The notes under the pieces: model-generated
Databases searched by the model: none
Told to the model about the DNA's origin: nothing
What the model saw: only the letters and a program-made list of their open reading frames with translations
Position numbers and translations under genes: made by a program
Shown here: in pieces, positions 24,512 through 33,405 of the stretch
Position numbering within the stretch: the stretch's first letter is position 1
Layout: each line of letters begins with the position of its first letter
Source of the DNA: Oscillospiraceae bacterium
Lineage (GTDB): Bacteria; Bacillota; Clostridia; Oscillospirales; Ruminococcaceae
Reading direction: 5' to 3'
Assembly: GCA_900770285.1 (NCBI GenBank)
Contig: CAAGJO010000010.1
Location: 1 to 64,000, forward strand
DNA: 64,000 nt

Positions 24512-25480
24512 CTATATTTTTATAAAAGAAGCCGCTGTCCAGTCTTCTTTTGTACGGACTTCCGTAAGCTTAAAGCCTTTTGACTTTATAGCTTCAAGGA
24601 CTTCATCTTTTCTGCTGTCTATAATTCCTGAAACTATCAGCTTTCCTTTTTCCTTTAAGAATCCTGAAAATTTGCCGCTCATGGCAATAAGCACATCTGC
24701 AACAATATTTGCACATACTAAATCATACCCGGTGCCTATTGATTGAGCAAATTCCTCATCGTCTATAATGTTTCCGCATTTTGCTGTGAACTGCTCCTGA
24801 GAAATGTCATTTTTCTCCGCATTTTCAGCCGCTATATGAACTGAATTTTCGTCAATATCCACCGCATACGCCGATTGTGCACCCAGAATCACCGCACCAA
24901 TTGAAAGTATTCCGCTGCCGCAGCCTAAATCAAGTATTCTGTCGCCGCTTTCAAGATTTTTCTCAATTAACTCAAGACAAAGCTGTGTAGTGTTGTGCTG
25001 CCCTGTTCCAAAAGATGAAGCCGGGTCGATTTCAAGAATCTTTCTCTTTTCATCAGCCTCAGCCTTTTCCCACGAAGGCTTAATAAGCAGCTTTTCGCCA
25101 ATCTGCAATGGCTTGAAGTACTTCTTCCAATTGTTCGCCCAGTCCTCTTCCTTAACGTTCTTCAGAGCATATTCAAGCCTTCCGAATTTATTGTCAGTGT
25201 CACGAGCTTTCAAAGCTTTAAGCTCAAGCTTGACCGCTTCAAGATTTTCCAGTCCCTGAGCATTTTCAGGCAAATAAGCAATAACTGTGGTTTCGCAGTT
25301 TTTCAGACCCATTAGGTCATCGTCAATGTAATCCCAATTTATACTCTTATCTGAGAGAAATTCTTCAAAATCTGCCGAATCCTTAATCTGAAAGCCTGTA
25401 ATACCCATTCCAAGCAAACTGCCGGTTACTGCTTCAATGCCGTCTGTAGTTGTATAAATTTCCAGTTCAATCCAGTTCAA
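24512..25480 (-). CDS. prmA: Ribosomal protein L11 methyltransferase
   Basis: A 322-residue SAM-dependent methyltransferase that modifies L11. ILDLGCGSGILSIGAVILGA binds SAM, AYAVDIDENSV follows, and CANIVADVLIAM is the family's NIxA-type catalytic block. DPASSFGTGQHNTTQLCLE is the PrmA signature. Start is a TTG with AAAGG about 9 nt upstream. Confidence 0.93.
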   Translation of the reverse strand: MNWIELEIYTTTDGIEAVTGSLLGMGITGFQIKDSADFEEFLSDKSINWDYIDDDLMGLKNCETTVIAYLPENAQGLENLEAVKLELKALKARDTDNKFGRLEYALKNVKEEDWANNWKKYFKPLQIGEKLLIKPSWEKAEADEKRKILEIDPASSFGTGQHNTTQLCLELIEKNLESGDRILDLGCGSGILSIGAVILGAQSAYAVDIDENSVHIAAENAEKNDISQEQFTAKCGNIIDDEEFAQSIGTGYDLVCANIVADVLIAMSGKFSGFLKEKGKLIVSGIIDSRKDEVLEAIKSKGFKLTEVRTKEDWTAASFIKI

Positions 25481-25509
25481 AATATCACGCCTTTTAATTT
25501 ATTAATTCT

Positions 25510-25538
25510 ATTATATCATAAATTTAAGGAATTGTAAA
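25510..25538 (-). promoter_or_regulatory. prmA promoter
   Basis: On the minus strand TTTACA (25538-25533), 17 nt, TATAAT (25515-25510). The -10 lies about 30 bp from the start codon. Confidence 0.7.
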
Positions 25539-25641
25539 TAATTTTGGCTTGGCACTACTGTAAAAAATAAAATTTGATTTTTGTTAAGTATGTACAAATT
25601 AAAAATTTTTATCATAAATTGATTATCCTCCTGTCACATCC

Positions 25642-25682
25642 CTTTCACAATAGTTGAAAGAGATGAAAATTTGTGTTATAAT
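25642..25682 (+). promoter_or_regulatory. ahcY promoter with dyad over the -35
   Basis: TTGAAA (25654-25659), 17 nt, TATAAT (25677-25682). CTTTCA (25642-25647) and TGAAAG (25655-25660) form a 6-bp inverted repeat overlapping the -35. The leader is under 40 nt, so no SAH riboswitch fits downstream of this promoter. Confidence 0.6.
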
Positions 25683-25720
25683 GCATTTGTATATTATATT
25701 ATTTTTAAGGAGCTGTAAAA

Positions 25721-26959
25721 ATGAGTGAAATCAGAGATATAAACTTGTGGGAAAGCGGAGAACGAAAAATAGAATGGGTAAAAAACAATATGCCTTTGCT
25801 GAGAGGTATTGAACAGGAGTTTTCCGAAACAAAACCGTTTAAAAATCTGAAGATAGCATTGTCCGTTCACCTTGAGGCAAAGACAGCATATCTTTGCAAG
25901 GTGCTTAAAGCAGGAGGTGCTGAAATGTACGTTACAGGAAGTAACCCTCTGTCCACACAGGACGATGTTGCCGCTGCTCTTGTTCATAGCGGTTTGGAAG
26001 TTTTCGCATGGCATGGTGCAACAGATGAAGAATATCACAGACATATTTCCGATGTAATAAAAATCGGGCCGCAAATTATTATTGATGACGGCGGAGATTT
26101 GGTTAATTTAATACATAACGAATATCCTCAGCTTATACCTGATGTTATCGGCGGCTGTGAGGAAACAACTACAGGCATTATCCGCCTTATAGCTATGAAT
26201 AAGGAGAAAAAACTCAAGTTCCCGATGGTGCTTGTAAATGACGCAAAATGCAAGCACTTCTTTGATAACAGATATGGAACAGGCCAGTCAGTCTGGGACG
26301 GAATCAACCGCACGACAAACCTTATTGTAGCAGGCAAAAATGTAGTAGTTGCAGGATATGGCTGGTGCGGAAAAGGGGTAGCAATGAGGGCAAAAGGTCT
26401 TGGAGCTTCTGTAATCGTCACCGAAGTTGACCCTGTAAAAGCTATGGAAGCTGTTATGGACGGATTTAATGTTATGAAAATGGAGGAAGCCGCAAAAATC
26501 GGTGATTTCTTTATTACTGTAACAGGCTGTAAAGATGTTATAACTGAGAAATCTTTTGTCAATATGAAAAACGGTGCAATTTTGTGCAATGCAGGTCATT
26601 TCGACTGTGAAGTAGATGTTGCCGGCCTGAAAGAAATTTCCGTTGAAACAAAAGAAGCAAGAAATAATATACAAGGCTATAAGCTGAAAAACGGCAACTG
26701 GCTTTATGTTATCGCAGAAGGCAGACTTGTTAATCTTGCTGCAGGTGACGGTCACCCGGCGGAAATTATGGATATGTCATTTGCAATTCAGGCGCTTTCA
26801 GCCGCATATCTTGTAAAAAATAAGGATAAACTTACCCATATGACAATTAATGTCCCTGAGGAAATAGATATCGAAGTGGCAAAACGCAAGTTAAAGTCGT
26901 GGAATGCTGAAATTGATACGCTTACTGAGGAACAGAAAAGATACCTCAGCATAAATTAA
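25721..26959 (+). CDS. ahcY: Adenosylhomocysteinase
   Basis: It splits S-adenosylhomocysteine to adenosine and homocysteine, recycling the product of SAM-dependent methylation. At 412 residues it is the short form without the roughly 40-residue insertion found in many bacterial enzymes. VVAGYGWCGKGVAMRAKGLG is the NAD-binding loop; HLEAKTAYL, GCEETTTGIIRL and EGRLVNLAAGDGHPAEIMD are family blocks. The C-terminus is YLSIN rather than the common RY ending. It is a single-gene unit; metK at 63.7 kb makes the SAM that enters this cycle. Confidence 0.96.
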   Translation: MSEIRDINLWESGERKIEWVKNNMPLLRGIEQEFSETKPFKNLKIALSVHLEAKTAYLCKVLKAGGAEMYVTGSNPLSTQDDVAAALVHSGLEVFAWHGATDEEYHRHISDVIKIGPQIIIDDGGDLVNLIHNEYPQLIPDVIGGCEETTTGIIRLIAMNKEKKLKFPMVLVNDAKCKHFFDNRYGTGQSVWDGINRTTNLIVAGKNVVVAGYGWCGKGVAMRAKGLGASVIVTEVDPVKAMEAVMDGFNVMKMEEAAKIGDFFITVTGCKDVITEKSFVNMKNGAILCNAGHFDCEVDVAGLKEISVETKEARNNIQGYKLKNGNWLYVIAEGRLVNLAAGDGHPAEIMDMSFAIQALSAAYLVKNKDKLTHMTINVPEEIDIEVAKRKLKSWNAEIDTLTEEQKRYLSIN

Positions 26960-27018
26960 TTAGTGAAAATATTTTTGCAAAATTTGCAAGTATTAAAACG
27001 AAAATTTCTGTGCAAATT

Positions 27019-27040
27019 AAAAGTATAAGATTATACTTTT
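27019..27040. promoter_or_regulatory. Perfect 22-bp palindrome before the permease-like gene
   Basis: AAAAGTATAA (27019-27028) and TTATACTTTT (27031-27040) are exact inverted repeats around GA. It lies between the ahcY stop and the next start. It could be an operator for the downstream gene or an AT-rich hairpin ending ahcY. Confidence 0.45.
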
Positions 27041-27058
27041 ATGTTGGGAGTGAATCCA

Positions 27059-27511
27059 TTGCACAGAAATTTTTTGAAGCTTTTTACTATCTTTGTGTTA
27101 GGCGCACTGATATATGGAAGTCTGGAAGTGCTTGCACGTGGTTTTACACATATAACTATGGGATTGCTTGGCGGTTTTTCCATGATCGTCATTCATCAGT
27201 CCAATACAGGCAGACGAGAGGGACTTAACTATTTTGTTCAACTTTTTCTCATAACATTTTTCATTACCGCTATCGAATTTTTCTCAGGAGAAGTTTTCAA
27301 TGTTATGTTAGGCATGAATATCTGGGATTATTCAGATATGGCAATAAATATTGACGGTCAGATTTGTATGATATATTCATTGCTCTGGCTTGTGCTTGCC
27401 GCTATAGGCATAGCCTTTGACGATTTCATTCGCTGGAAATTATTTCGTGAAGACAAAAACTTCAGCTATATTCAGCTTCCTGCCCCCGGCACAAGCCGCC
27501 GCACGGGATAA
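27059..27511 (+). CDS. Small membrane protein, putative ABC-transporter type IV family
   Basis: I prefer the TTG at 27059 with GGGAGTG upstream (150 residues); an in-frame ATG at 27041 lacks a ribosome site. It has about four membrane segments (LFTIFVLGALIYGSLEVLA, MGLLGGFSMIVIH, LFLITFFITAIEFFSGEVFN, MIYSLLWLVLAAIGIAF). ITAIEFFSGEVFN and MNIWDYSD are hallmarks of this Clostridia family, named a transporter only by annotation. The C-terminus PAPGTSRRTG is GC-rich and resembles repeat DNA, so the true end may have been extended. Confidence 0.7.
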   Translation: MHRNFLKLFTIFVLGALIYGSLEVLARGFTHITMGLLGGFSMIVIHQSNTGRREGLNYFVQLFLITFFITAIEFFSGEVFNVMLGMNIWDYSDMAINIDGQICMIYSLLWLVLAAIGIAFDDFIRWKLFREDKNFSYIQLPAPGTSRRTG

Positions 27512-27575
27512 TACACAAATGTATGTCCCATAACGCTCCGTTTAAAAGGTCACCAATTCTCCAAAGTAAAAAATA

Positions 27576-27605
27576 AACCCGATGAGAACGGCTCATCGGG
27601 TTTTT
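27576..27605. terminator. Bidirectional terminator before tsf
   Basis: AACCCGATGAG (27576-27586) pairs with CTCATCGGGTT (27592-27602), followed by T residues; the minus strand also ends in TTTATTTTT, so it serves tsf. Confidence 0.88.
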
Positions 27606-27630
27606 GTATTGTGATTTTAAATTATCTGAA

Positions 27631-28548
27631 TTACTTGATCATTGAAGCAATTTCGTCAGCGAAATTTTCTTCTTTCTTTTCAATTCCTTCACCGCGTTCA
27701 AAACGTACAACGTCAGCTATCTTGATAGCTCCGCCAAGCTTCTTGGCTTCAGCGTCAACATATCCCTGAACTGAAACTTTGTCGTCCTTAACAAATGCCT
27801 GTTCGAGAAGACAATTTTCCTTATAGTACTTACCAACCTTGCCTTCAACGATCTTTAGCTTAACCTGCTCAGGCTTGTTAGCCATTTTAGGATCTTCTGA
27901 CATCTGTGCAAGCATAATTTCCTTTTCATGTTCAAGAACTTCTGCAGGAACCTGCTCACGGCAGAGATATGCAGGGTTAAGTGCAGCGGACTGCATTGCA
28001 ACATCTTTACCGATTACTGCAACCTTGTCAGCATCCAGGTCTGTATCCATTTTAACAAGAACGCCGATGCTTCCGCCATTGTGAACATAAGATGCAAGCT
28101 TGCCCTCAAGTCTTACAAAACGACGTATAACAATGTTTTCTCTGATCTTCATTCCTGCGAGTTCTGTAAGTGCAGCGTCAACTGTTGTTGTACCGCCGCT
28201 GATAGCAGCAGCCTTAAGTGCCTCAACGTCTGCAGGATTGCTTTCAATAATTGTGTCTGCAACAGCAGCGACAAATTCCTTGAAAGCGTCTGTGTTTGCG
28301 GCAAAGTCTGTTTCTGTGTTTATCTCAAGAAGTACGCCTACATTGCCTTTAACAACAGCTGTAACCATACCTTCTGCAGCAGCTCTTCCGCTCTTTTTAG
28401 CCTGAGTTGCAAGTCCCTTTTCTCTGAGTGTTTCAATAGCCTTGTCCATATCTCCGTCAGCGTCAACAAGGGCTCTTTTACAGTCCATCATACCTACGCC
28501 TGTAGCTGTCATAAGTTCTTTTATTTGTTGTACAGATACTTTTCCCAT
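27631..28548 (-). CDS. tsf: Elongation factor Ts
   Basis: EF-Ts exchanges GDP for GTP on EF-Tu. The 305-residue protein has the N-terminal UBA-like domain (MTATGVGMMDCKRALVDADG) and the conserved NTETDFAANTDAFKEFV loop. It lies 73 nt behind rpsB, with a hairpin in the gap that may lower tsf transcription. Confidence 0.97.
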   Translation of the reverse strand: MGKVSVQQIKELMTATGVGMMDCKRALVDADGDMDKAIETLREKGLATQAKKSGRAAAEGMVTAVVKGNVGVLLEINTETDFAANTDAFKEFVAAVADTIIESNPADVEALKAAAISGGTTTVDAALTELAGMKIRENIVIRRFVRLEGKLASYVHNGGSIGVLVKMDTDLDADKVAVIGKDVAMQSAALNPAYLCREQVPAEVLEHEKEIMLAQMSEDPKMANKPEQVKLKIVEGKVGKYYKENCLLEQAFVKDDKVSVQGYVDAEAKKLGGAIKIADVVRFERGEGIEKKEENFADEIASMIK

Positions 28549-28584
28549 ATTATTATCCTCCTTAATTTTACTTTATTCAAACGA

Positions 28585-28608
28585 GGGCAGACATAGCTTT
28601 GTCTGCCC
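28585..28608 (-). terminator. Intercistronic hairpin between rpsB and tsf
   Basis: GGGCAGACA (28585-28593... complement arm) and TGTCTGCCC (28600-28608) form a 9-bp stem with a 6-nt loop. The following TCGTTTG is a poor U-tract, so it is probably an attenuating or mRNA-protecting hairpin. Confidence 0.5.
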
Positions 28609-28621
28609 GCAATTTTTATAA

Positions 28622-29356
28622 TTATTCAGCTGTTTCTTCTGTTGCTTCTTCTGCAGTTTCTTCTACAGCGTCAGCACCCTGCTTGCCTTCGATGATAGCG
28701 TTAGCCATGCAGCCTGCAATAAGCTTAACTGCTCTGATAGCGTCATCGTTACCAGGAATAACATAGTCAACATCGTCAGGATCACAGTTAGTATCAACAA
28801 TAGCTACAACCGGAATACCAAGCTTCTTGGCTTCTGCAACTGCAATCTTTTCTTTTCTTGGGTCAACAACAAAAAGTGCTCCGGGGAGTTCCTTCATGTT
28901 CTTGATACCGCCCATGAATTTTTCAAGCTTTTCAATCTCGAGGTTGAGCTTTGTAACTTCTTTCTTAGGAAGGAGTTCAAAAGTACCGTCTTCTTCCATT
29001 GTGTGGAGCTGCTCAAGTCTCTTGATTCTCTGCTGAATTGTCTTGAAGTTAGTCATCATCCCGCCGAGCCATCTGGCGTTAACATAATGTGCGCCTGCTC
29101 TTACAGCCTCTTCCTTAATGGAATCGCCTGCCTGCTTCTTAGTACCTACGAAAAGTACTTCTTTGCCTTCAGCTGAAATGTCACGAATAAACATATAAGC
29201 TTCTTCAAGCTTCTTTACAGTTTTCTGAAGGTCGATAATGTAAATGCCGTTTCTTTCTGTGAAAATGTATGGTGCCATTTTCGGGTTCCATCTTCTTGTC
29301 TGGTGACCAAAGTGTACGCCGGCTTCAAGAAGCTGTTTCATTGATACTACTCCCAT
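28622..29356 (-). CDS. rpsB: 30S ribosomal protein S2
   Basis: Start is ATG at 29356 ([20 protein letters not shown]) with GGAGG 8 nt upstream; the frame stays open further upstream through the leader but without a start context. It has 244 residues, with [26 protein letters not shown] and [20 protein letters not shown] as S2 signatures. The C-terminal tail is acidic and Glu/Thr-rich. Confidence 0.98.
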   Translation of the reverse strand: MGVVSMKQLLEAGVHFGHQTRRWNPKMAPYIFTERNGIYIIDLQKTVKKLEEAYMFIRDISAEGKEVLFVGTKKQAGDSIKEEAVRAGAHYVNARWLGGMMTNFKTIQQRIKRLEQLHTMEEDGTFELLPKKEVTKLNLEIEKLEKFMGGIKNMKELPGALFVVDPRKEKIAVAEAKKLGIPVVAIVDTNCDPDDVDYVIPGNDDAIRAVKLIAGCMANAIIEGKQGADAVEETAEEATEETAE

Positions 29357-29529
29357 TGTAGTAACCTCCTGTTTGGTTTTTAAATTTTTATCTGCCCTTA
29401 AAGCAGATAAATGTGTATCCTCCGACCGCATTAGCTTGCATTCACCCATATTTTAACATGGGAACCACTGCAAAAATACAGCCGTGCGAATTGCTTTAAT
29501 ATTATATCACATTTCTATCTTTTTTTCAA
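29357..29529 (-). promoter_or_regulatory. rpsB promoter and structured leader
   Basis: On the minus strand TTGAAA (29529-29524), 17 nt, TATAAT (29506-29501), followed by a leader of about 140 nt. The leader holds hairpins, for example ATTTATCTGC with GCAGATAAA near 29385-29412 and CCCAT with ATGGG further upstream. Leaders of this size before rpsB are often autoregulatory. I do not recognise a specific class. Confidence 0.55.
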
Positions 29530-29543
29530 CAGTTAAGCGAACA

Positions 29544-29834
29544 TCACTTCAACAAATTTTCCACTCTTATTTTTTCTTTCTTTATGCACTTTGCACTATC
29601 ATTCAATTTAACCAGGATAATATCTTCTCCAATCAAATGAATATCTCTGCATCTTATTGTTATGTCCTCATCTCTGCCCATAAGACCCAAAGCTCTGGGT
29701 CTGCCGTATACGATAAGAGAGAGTATTTCTCCCGTAACCGAATCAAATTCGAGATCATCTACATATCCGATTTTCAACCCGGTGTAAAGATTTATAACTT
29801 CCTTGTCCCTTAATTCTGAAAAACTGCAAATCAT
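29544..29834 (-). CDS. YlmC/YmxH family PRC-barrel protein
   Basis: The 96-residue protein reads CSFSELRDKEVINLYTGLKI, then GYVDDLEFDSVTGEILSLIV and GEDIILVK, the PRC-barrel pattern of the YlmC/YmxH sporulation family. It appears to be monocistronic. Its presence is weak support for a sporulation lineage, though the family also occurs in non-sporing Clostridia. Confidence 0.9.
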   Translation of the reverse strand: MICSFSELRDKEVINLYTGLKIGYVDDLEFDSVTGEILSLIVYGRPRALGLMGRDEDITIRCRDIHLIGEDIILVKLNDSAKCIKKEKIRVENLLK

Positions 29835-29931
29835 AACCTGCCTCCCATATGTAATATCACTTTAGTTTATGATTTGCTTTTGCGTATAATTACTGCCCTG
29901 TACTGAAAAATTATTTCGGCATAACCAGAAA

Positions 29932-30064
29932 GGGCGACCGCAGGCCGCCCCTTGTATATTTGTTTCTGAAAAAATAAAATCCTGTTCTATGAAAACGCCG
30001 TCGTATAAATCTGTTTTTTAATCGTCTATAACTACGGCGCAGCTGTGCAGGGGTACGCCCCTGC
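29932..30064. repeat. GC-rich palindromic patches in a 245-bp gap
   Basis: No gene is seen from 29835 to 30079. GGGCG (29932-29936) and CGCCC (29946-29950) bracket a GC-rich hairpin. GCAGGGG (30047-30053) and CCCCTGC (30058-30064) form a perfect 7-bp stem with a TACG loop. These GC islands in AT-rich DNA look like REP-type dispersed palindromes. The first may end the HIT-gene mRNA. Confidence 0.45.
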
Positions 30065-30079
30065 CGCCCGCACCGGGGC

Positions 30080-30421
30080 TTATCCTGCCGGCCAGGTAAA
30101 TTCTCTGCCTGCAAGAAGATGAAAATGTATGTGGAAAACGCTCTGTCCGGCTGATTCACCGCAGTTGGAAACAACACGGAAACCGTCTTTCAGATCAAGA
30201 TCCTTTGCAAGCTTTGCAATGACCTCATAAATATGTGCAATAACTGCCGAATTGCTTTGGTCAATGTCCGAAAGCTTTGAAATGTGCTCCTTTGGAATGC
30301 ATAAATAATGTATAGGAGCAGTTGGCTCAATGTCCTCAAAAACATATACCAGATCGTCCTCATAAATCTTCTTTGAAGGTATTTCGCCTTTTATGATTTT
30401 ACAGAAAATACAATCGTCCAT
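30080..30421 (-). CDS. HIT family protein (HINT-like nucleoside phosphoramidase)
   Basis: A 113-residue histidine-triad protein. It starts MDDCIFCKIIKGEIPSKKIY, with zinc-type Cys residues, and ends with VFHIHFHLLAGREFTWPAG, the HxHxH catalytic motif and a typical C-terminus. Members hydrolyse purine nucleoside phosphoramidates such as aminoacyl-AMP. It lies 16 nt behind alaS, a pairing that would suit clearance of aminoacyl-adenylates. Confidence 0.93.
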   Translation of the reverse strand: MDDCIFCKIIKGEIPSKKIYEDDLVYVFEDIEPTAPIHYLCIPKEHISKLSDIDQSNSAVIAHIYEVIAKLAKDLDLKDGFRVVSNCGESAGQSVFHIHFHLLAGREFTWPAG

Positions 30422-30436
30422 GTTTATCCTCCTCTG

Positions 30437-33094
30437 CTATTTTATAAAATTGCCTACAATTTCGTTTACCTTGTCAAGAGCTTCGTCAATCTTAAATCTG
30501 TCGCCTACTCCTGCCATTGCTGAATCCGGACGTCCGCCGCCCTTTCCGCCTGTAATGGCTGCAACTTCCTTGACGATCCTGCCTGCATGAGCGCCCTTTG
30601 CAACAGCGTCTTTTCCTGCTACAACAAGAATGTTTGCTTTTTCACCGTTTACACCTGCAATAACTGCAACGCAGTCGCTTTCTTTGGATTTTACCATGTC
30701 TCCCATTTTTCTGAGCATGTCAGTCTTCATGTTTGTAAGCATAGCACTGACAACTTTAACGCCGTTAATAATTGTAGGATTCTCAAAAAGACTTTTTGTT
30801 TTAAGTGAAGAAATTTCGCTCTGTAAAGCGTCTTTTTCTTTTTCCAGCTGTCTGATATCCTCAACTACGTTTACACACTTTTCAGCAAGTTCCATAGGAT
30901 TTGCAATTTTAAGTACATCAGCTGCCTTTCTTGCATTGTCCATAGCCTTTCGTAAAAATTTAAGAACTCCCGTTCCTGTAACAGCTTCAATTCTTCTTAC
31001 ACCTGATGCAACTGAATTTTCTGAAAGTATATAGAACAGTCCTATCTCAGATGTATTCTTAACATGAGTACCGCCGCAGAATTCCATAGATGCCTGAACT
31101 TCATCGTCACCCATGTCAACAACACGAACCGTTTCACCGTATTTTTCACCAAATAAAGCCATAGCTCCAAGCTTTTTGGCCTCATCAATAGGCAAAACTT
31201 TTGTGCTTACAGGAAGAGCGTCAAAGATATAGTCATTTACAAGACGCTGAACCTTGATCTTTTCCTCCTCTGTCATAGCCTCAAAGTGTGAGAAATCAAA
31301 TCTTAACCTGTCAGCTGAAACAAGCTGTCCTGCCTGATGAACATGCTCGCCCAGAACTTTCCTCAGAGCTGACTGCAAAAGATGTGCGCAGGAATGGTTT
31401 CTCATAACATTGTTTCTGTATATCTTGTCAACCTTGAAGAGACCAACCTGTCCTACAGAAATTCCGCCCTCAGTAACCTTTACTTTGTGTGCAAACTTTC
31501 CTGCAACCACCTTTTGAACGTCAATAACCTCACATTTACCGCTTTCAGTTACAATCTCACCAATATCGGCAACCTGTCCGCCGCTTTCAGCATAGAATGG
31601 TGTTTTGCCTGAAACGATATAAACTTCATCTCCGCAGCCTGCATTTTCAATAAGCTCATCATCTGTGGCAATAAATGAAATTTCGCTGTCACATTCAAGA
31701 GTATCATATCCAACAAATTCAGTATGGAAATCCCTGCTTATCTGATGGAATACAGTTTCATCAGCACCCATGTATTTTGAACCGCCTCTTGCTTTTCTTG
31801 CCATTTCACGCTGTGCTTCCATAGCCTTTGCAAAACCATCTTCATCTGCCTGCAAGCCGTTTTCCTCAAGAATCTCTTTAGTAAGGTCTATTGGGAAACC
31901 ATAGGTGTCCGAAAGTTTAAAGCAAGCCTCGCCGTCAAGAACAGTTTTACCCTTTGCCTTCATTTCTGAAATGTAATCATCCAGAATTTTCATACCTCTG
32001 TCAATAGTTTTGTTAAAGTTTTCTTCTTCAGTAGTGAGAAGTTTTGTAATGTAATTATACTTTTCCTCAAGTTCAGGATATTCCACCTTAGAATTGTCAA
32101 CAACAGTTCTGACGATGTCTTTAAGGAATATTCCGTTAATGCCCAGAAGCTTGCCGTGACGTACAGCTCGTCTTATAAGACGGCGCATAACGTATCCTCT
32201 GCCCTCATTTGACGGAACGATTCCGTCAGATGCCATAAATGTAACCGAACGGATATGGTCGGTAATAACTCTGATAGATACGTCTTTTTTGTGTTCTTCA
32301 CCGTATTTGCAGTTTGCAATTCTGCATACATGGTCACGAATTGCCTTTATGGTATCAACGTCAAAAATAGACTCAACATTCTGCATAATAGATGCAATTC
32401 TTTCCAGACCCATACCTGTATCAATATTCTTTTGCTCAAGCGGAGTGTATGTTCCGTCCTCATGTCTGTCAAACTGTGTGAAAACAAGGTTCCAGAATTC
32501 CATATATCTGTCGCAGTCACAACCTACTGTGCAGCCCGGCTTGCCGCAGCCGAATTCTTCGCCTCTGTCATAGTATATCTCTGAACATGGTCCGCATGGT
32601 CCGTCTATTCCTGCTTCCCAGAAATTGTCCTCTTTGCCCATTCTGAAAATTTTCTCCATAGGTAGTCCGATATCCTCGTGCCATATCTGTTCAGCTTCAT
32701 CGTCGTCCTCGTAAACGGTTACATAAAGGCGTTCTTCCGGAATTTCCAGTATCTTGGTACAGAATTCCCATGCCCATTCAATAGCCTCTTTCTTGAAATA
32801 GTCGCCGAATGACCAGTTACCCAGCATTTCAAAGAAAGTTCCGTGACGAGCTGTCTTTCCTACATTTTCAATATCTCCTGTACGGATACATTTCTGACAG
32901 TCAGCCATACGGCGTCTAGGCGGCTCTTCCTGACCTGTAAAATATGGCTTGAGAGGTGCCATACCTGCATTTATCAGCAATAAGCTGTTGTCGTTTCTCG
33001 GAACAAGAGGAAAGCTTTTAACCCTCAGATGTTCCTTGCTTTCAAAGAATTTCAGATAAGCTTCTCTTATCTCATTTACGCCCATCCATTTCAT
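30437..33094 (-). CDS. alaS: Alanyl-tRNA synthetase
   Basis: This class II synthetase charges tRNA-Ala. I use ATG at 33094 with AGGAGGAGA upstream; 885 residues. The catalytic domain begins FESKEHLRVKSFPLVP. The editing domain has the zinc ligands HSCAH (near 566) and CGGTH (near 672), and the C-terminal DHHA1 domain shows GGKGGGRPDSAMAG. It is controlled by a T-box leader and followed by the HIT gene. Confidence 0.98.
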   Translation of the reverse strand: MKWMGVNEIREAYLKFFESKEHLRVKSFPLVPRNDNSLLLINAGMAPLKPYFTGQEEPPRRRMADCQKCIRTGDIENVGKTARHGTFFEMLGNWSFGDYFKKEAIEWAWEFCTKILEIPEERLYVTVYEDDDEAEQIWHEDIGLPMEKIFRMGKEDNFWEAGIDGPCGPCSEIYYDRGEEFGCGKPGCTVGCDCDRYMEFWNLVFTQFDRHEDGTYTPLEQKNIDTGMGLERIASIMQNVESIFDVDTIKAIRDHVCRIANCKYGEEHKKDVSIRVITDHIRSVTFMASDGIVPSNEGRGYVMRRLIRRAVRHGKLLGINGIFLKDIVRTVVDNSKVEYPELEEKYNYITKLLTTEEENFNKTIDRGMKILDDYISEMKAKGKTVLDGEACFKLSDTYGFPIDLTKEILEENGLQADEDGFAKAMEAQREMARKARGGSKYMGADETVFHQISRDFHTEFVGYDTLECDSEISFIATDDELIENAGCGDEVYIVSGKTPFYAESGGQVADIGEIVTESGKCEVIDVQKVVAGKFAHKVKVTEGGISVGQVGLFKVDKIYRNNVMRNHSCAHLLQSALRKVLGEHVHQAGQLVSADRLRFDFSHFEAMTEEEKIKVQRLVNDYIFDALPVSTKVLPIDEAKKLGAMALFGEKYGETVRVVDMGDDEVQASMEFCGGTHVKNTSEIGLFYILSENSVASGVRRIEAVTGTGVLKFLRKAMDNARKAADVLKIANPMELAEKCVNVVEDIRQLEKEKDALQSEISSLKTKSLFENPTIINGVKVVSAMLTNMKTDMLRKMGDMVKSKESDCVAVIAGVNGEKANILVVAGKDAVAKGAHAGRIVKEVAAITGGKGGGRPDSAMAGVGDRFKIDEALDKVNEIVGNFIK

Positions 33095-33117
33095 AAACAA
33101 ATCTCCTCCTAAAAAAT

Positions 33118-33402
33118 AAAGCCTCCGCCCCGAATATGGGACGAAGACAAAGTTTCCGTGTTACCACCCAAATTACCGACTGAATACATAGCTTGGCAAA
33201 GCCTTGATTAAATCGGTCACTCAAAATCTTTAACGCAGACTGTACGCCGCTGTTTTCACAGCGATACTCAGGTTAGCCCCCGAATTCAGCGGAAAGACTT
33301 TCACCAGCCGTCTTTTCTCTGAGCCGCATATTTTCGGTTAATTCCCTCAACGCATTTAAAATATTACCTTATTATTATAAACCCATACTGTACGATTGTC
33401 AA
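33118..33402 (-). promoter_or_regulatory. T-box leader and promoter of alaS
   Basis: The promoter is TTGACA (33402-33397), 17 nt, TATAAT (33379-33374). The leader holds the T-box sequence GGGTGGTAACACGG (minus strand of 33156-33169). It ends in a terminator whose arms read GTCTTCGTCCC and GGGGCGGAGGC before TTTATTTTT. CTCAG/CTGAG of stem I are followed by TATCGCTGTG, where GCT is a plausible Ala specifier codon. Uncharged tRNA-Ala would bind and favour antitermination. The class is certain; the exact specifier pairing was not folded. Confidence 0.92.
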
Positions 33403-33405
33403 GCA

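Noticed and set aside
25683..25720. A SAH riboswitch before ahcY
   Set aside because: The space between the promoter and the start codon is under 40 nt and no SAH aptamer sequence is visible.
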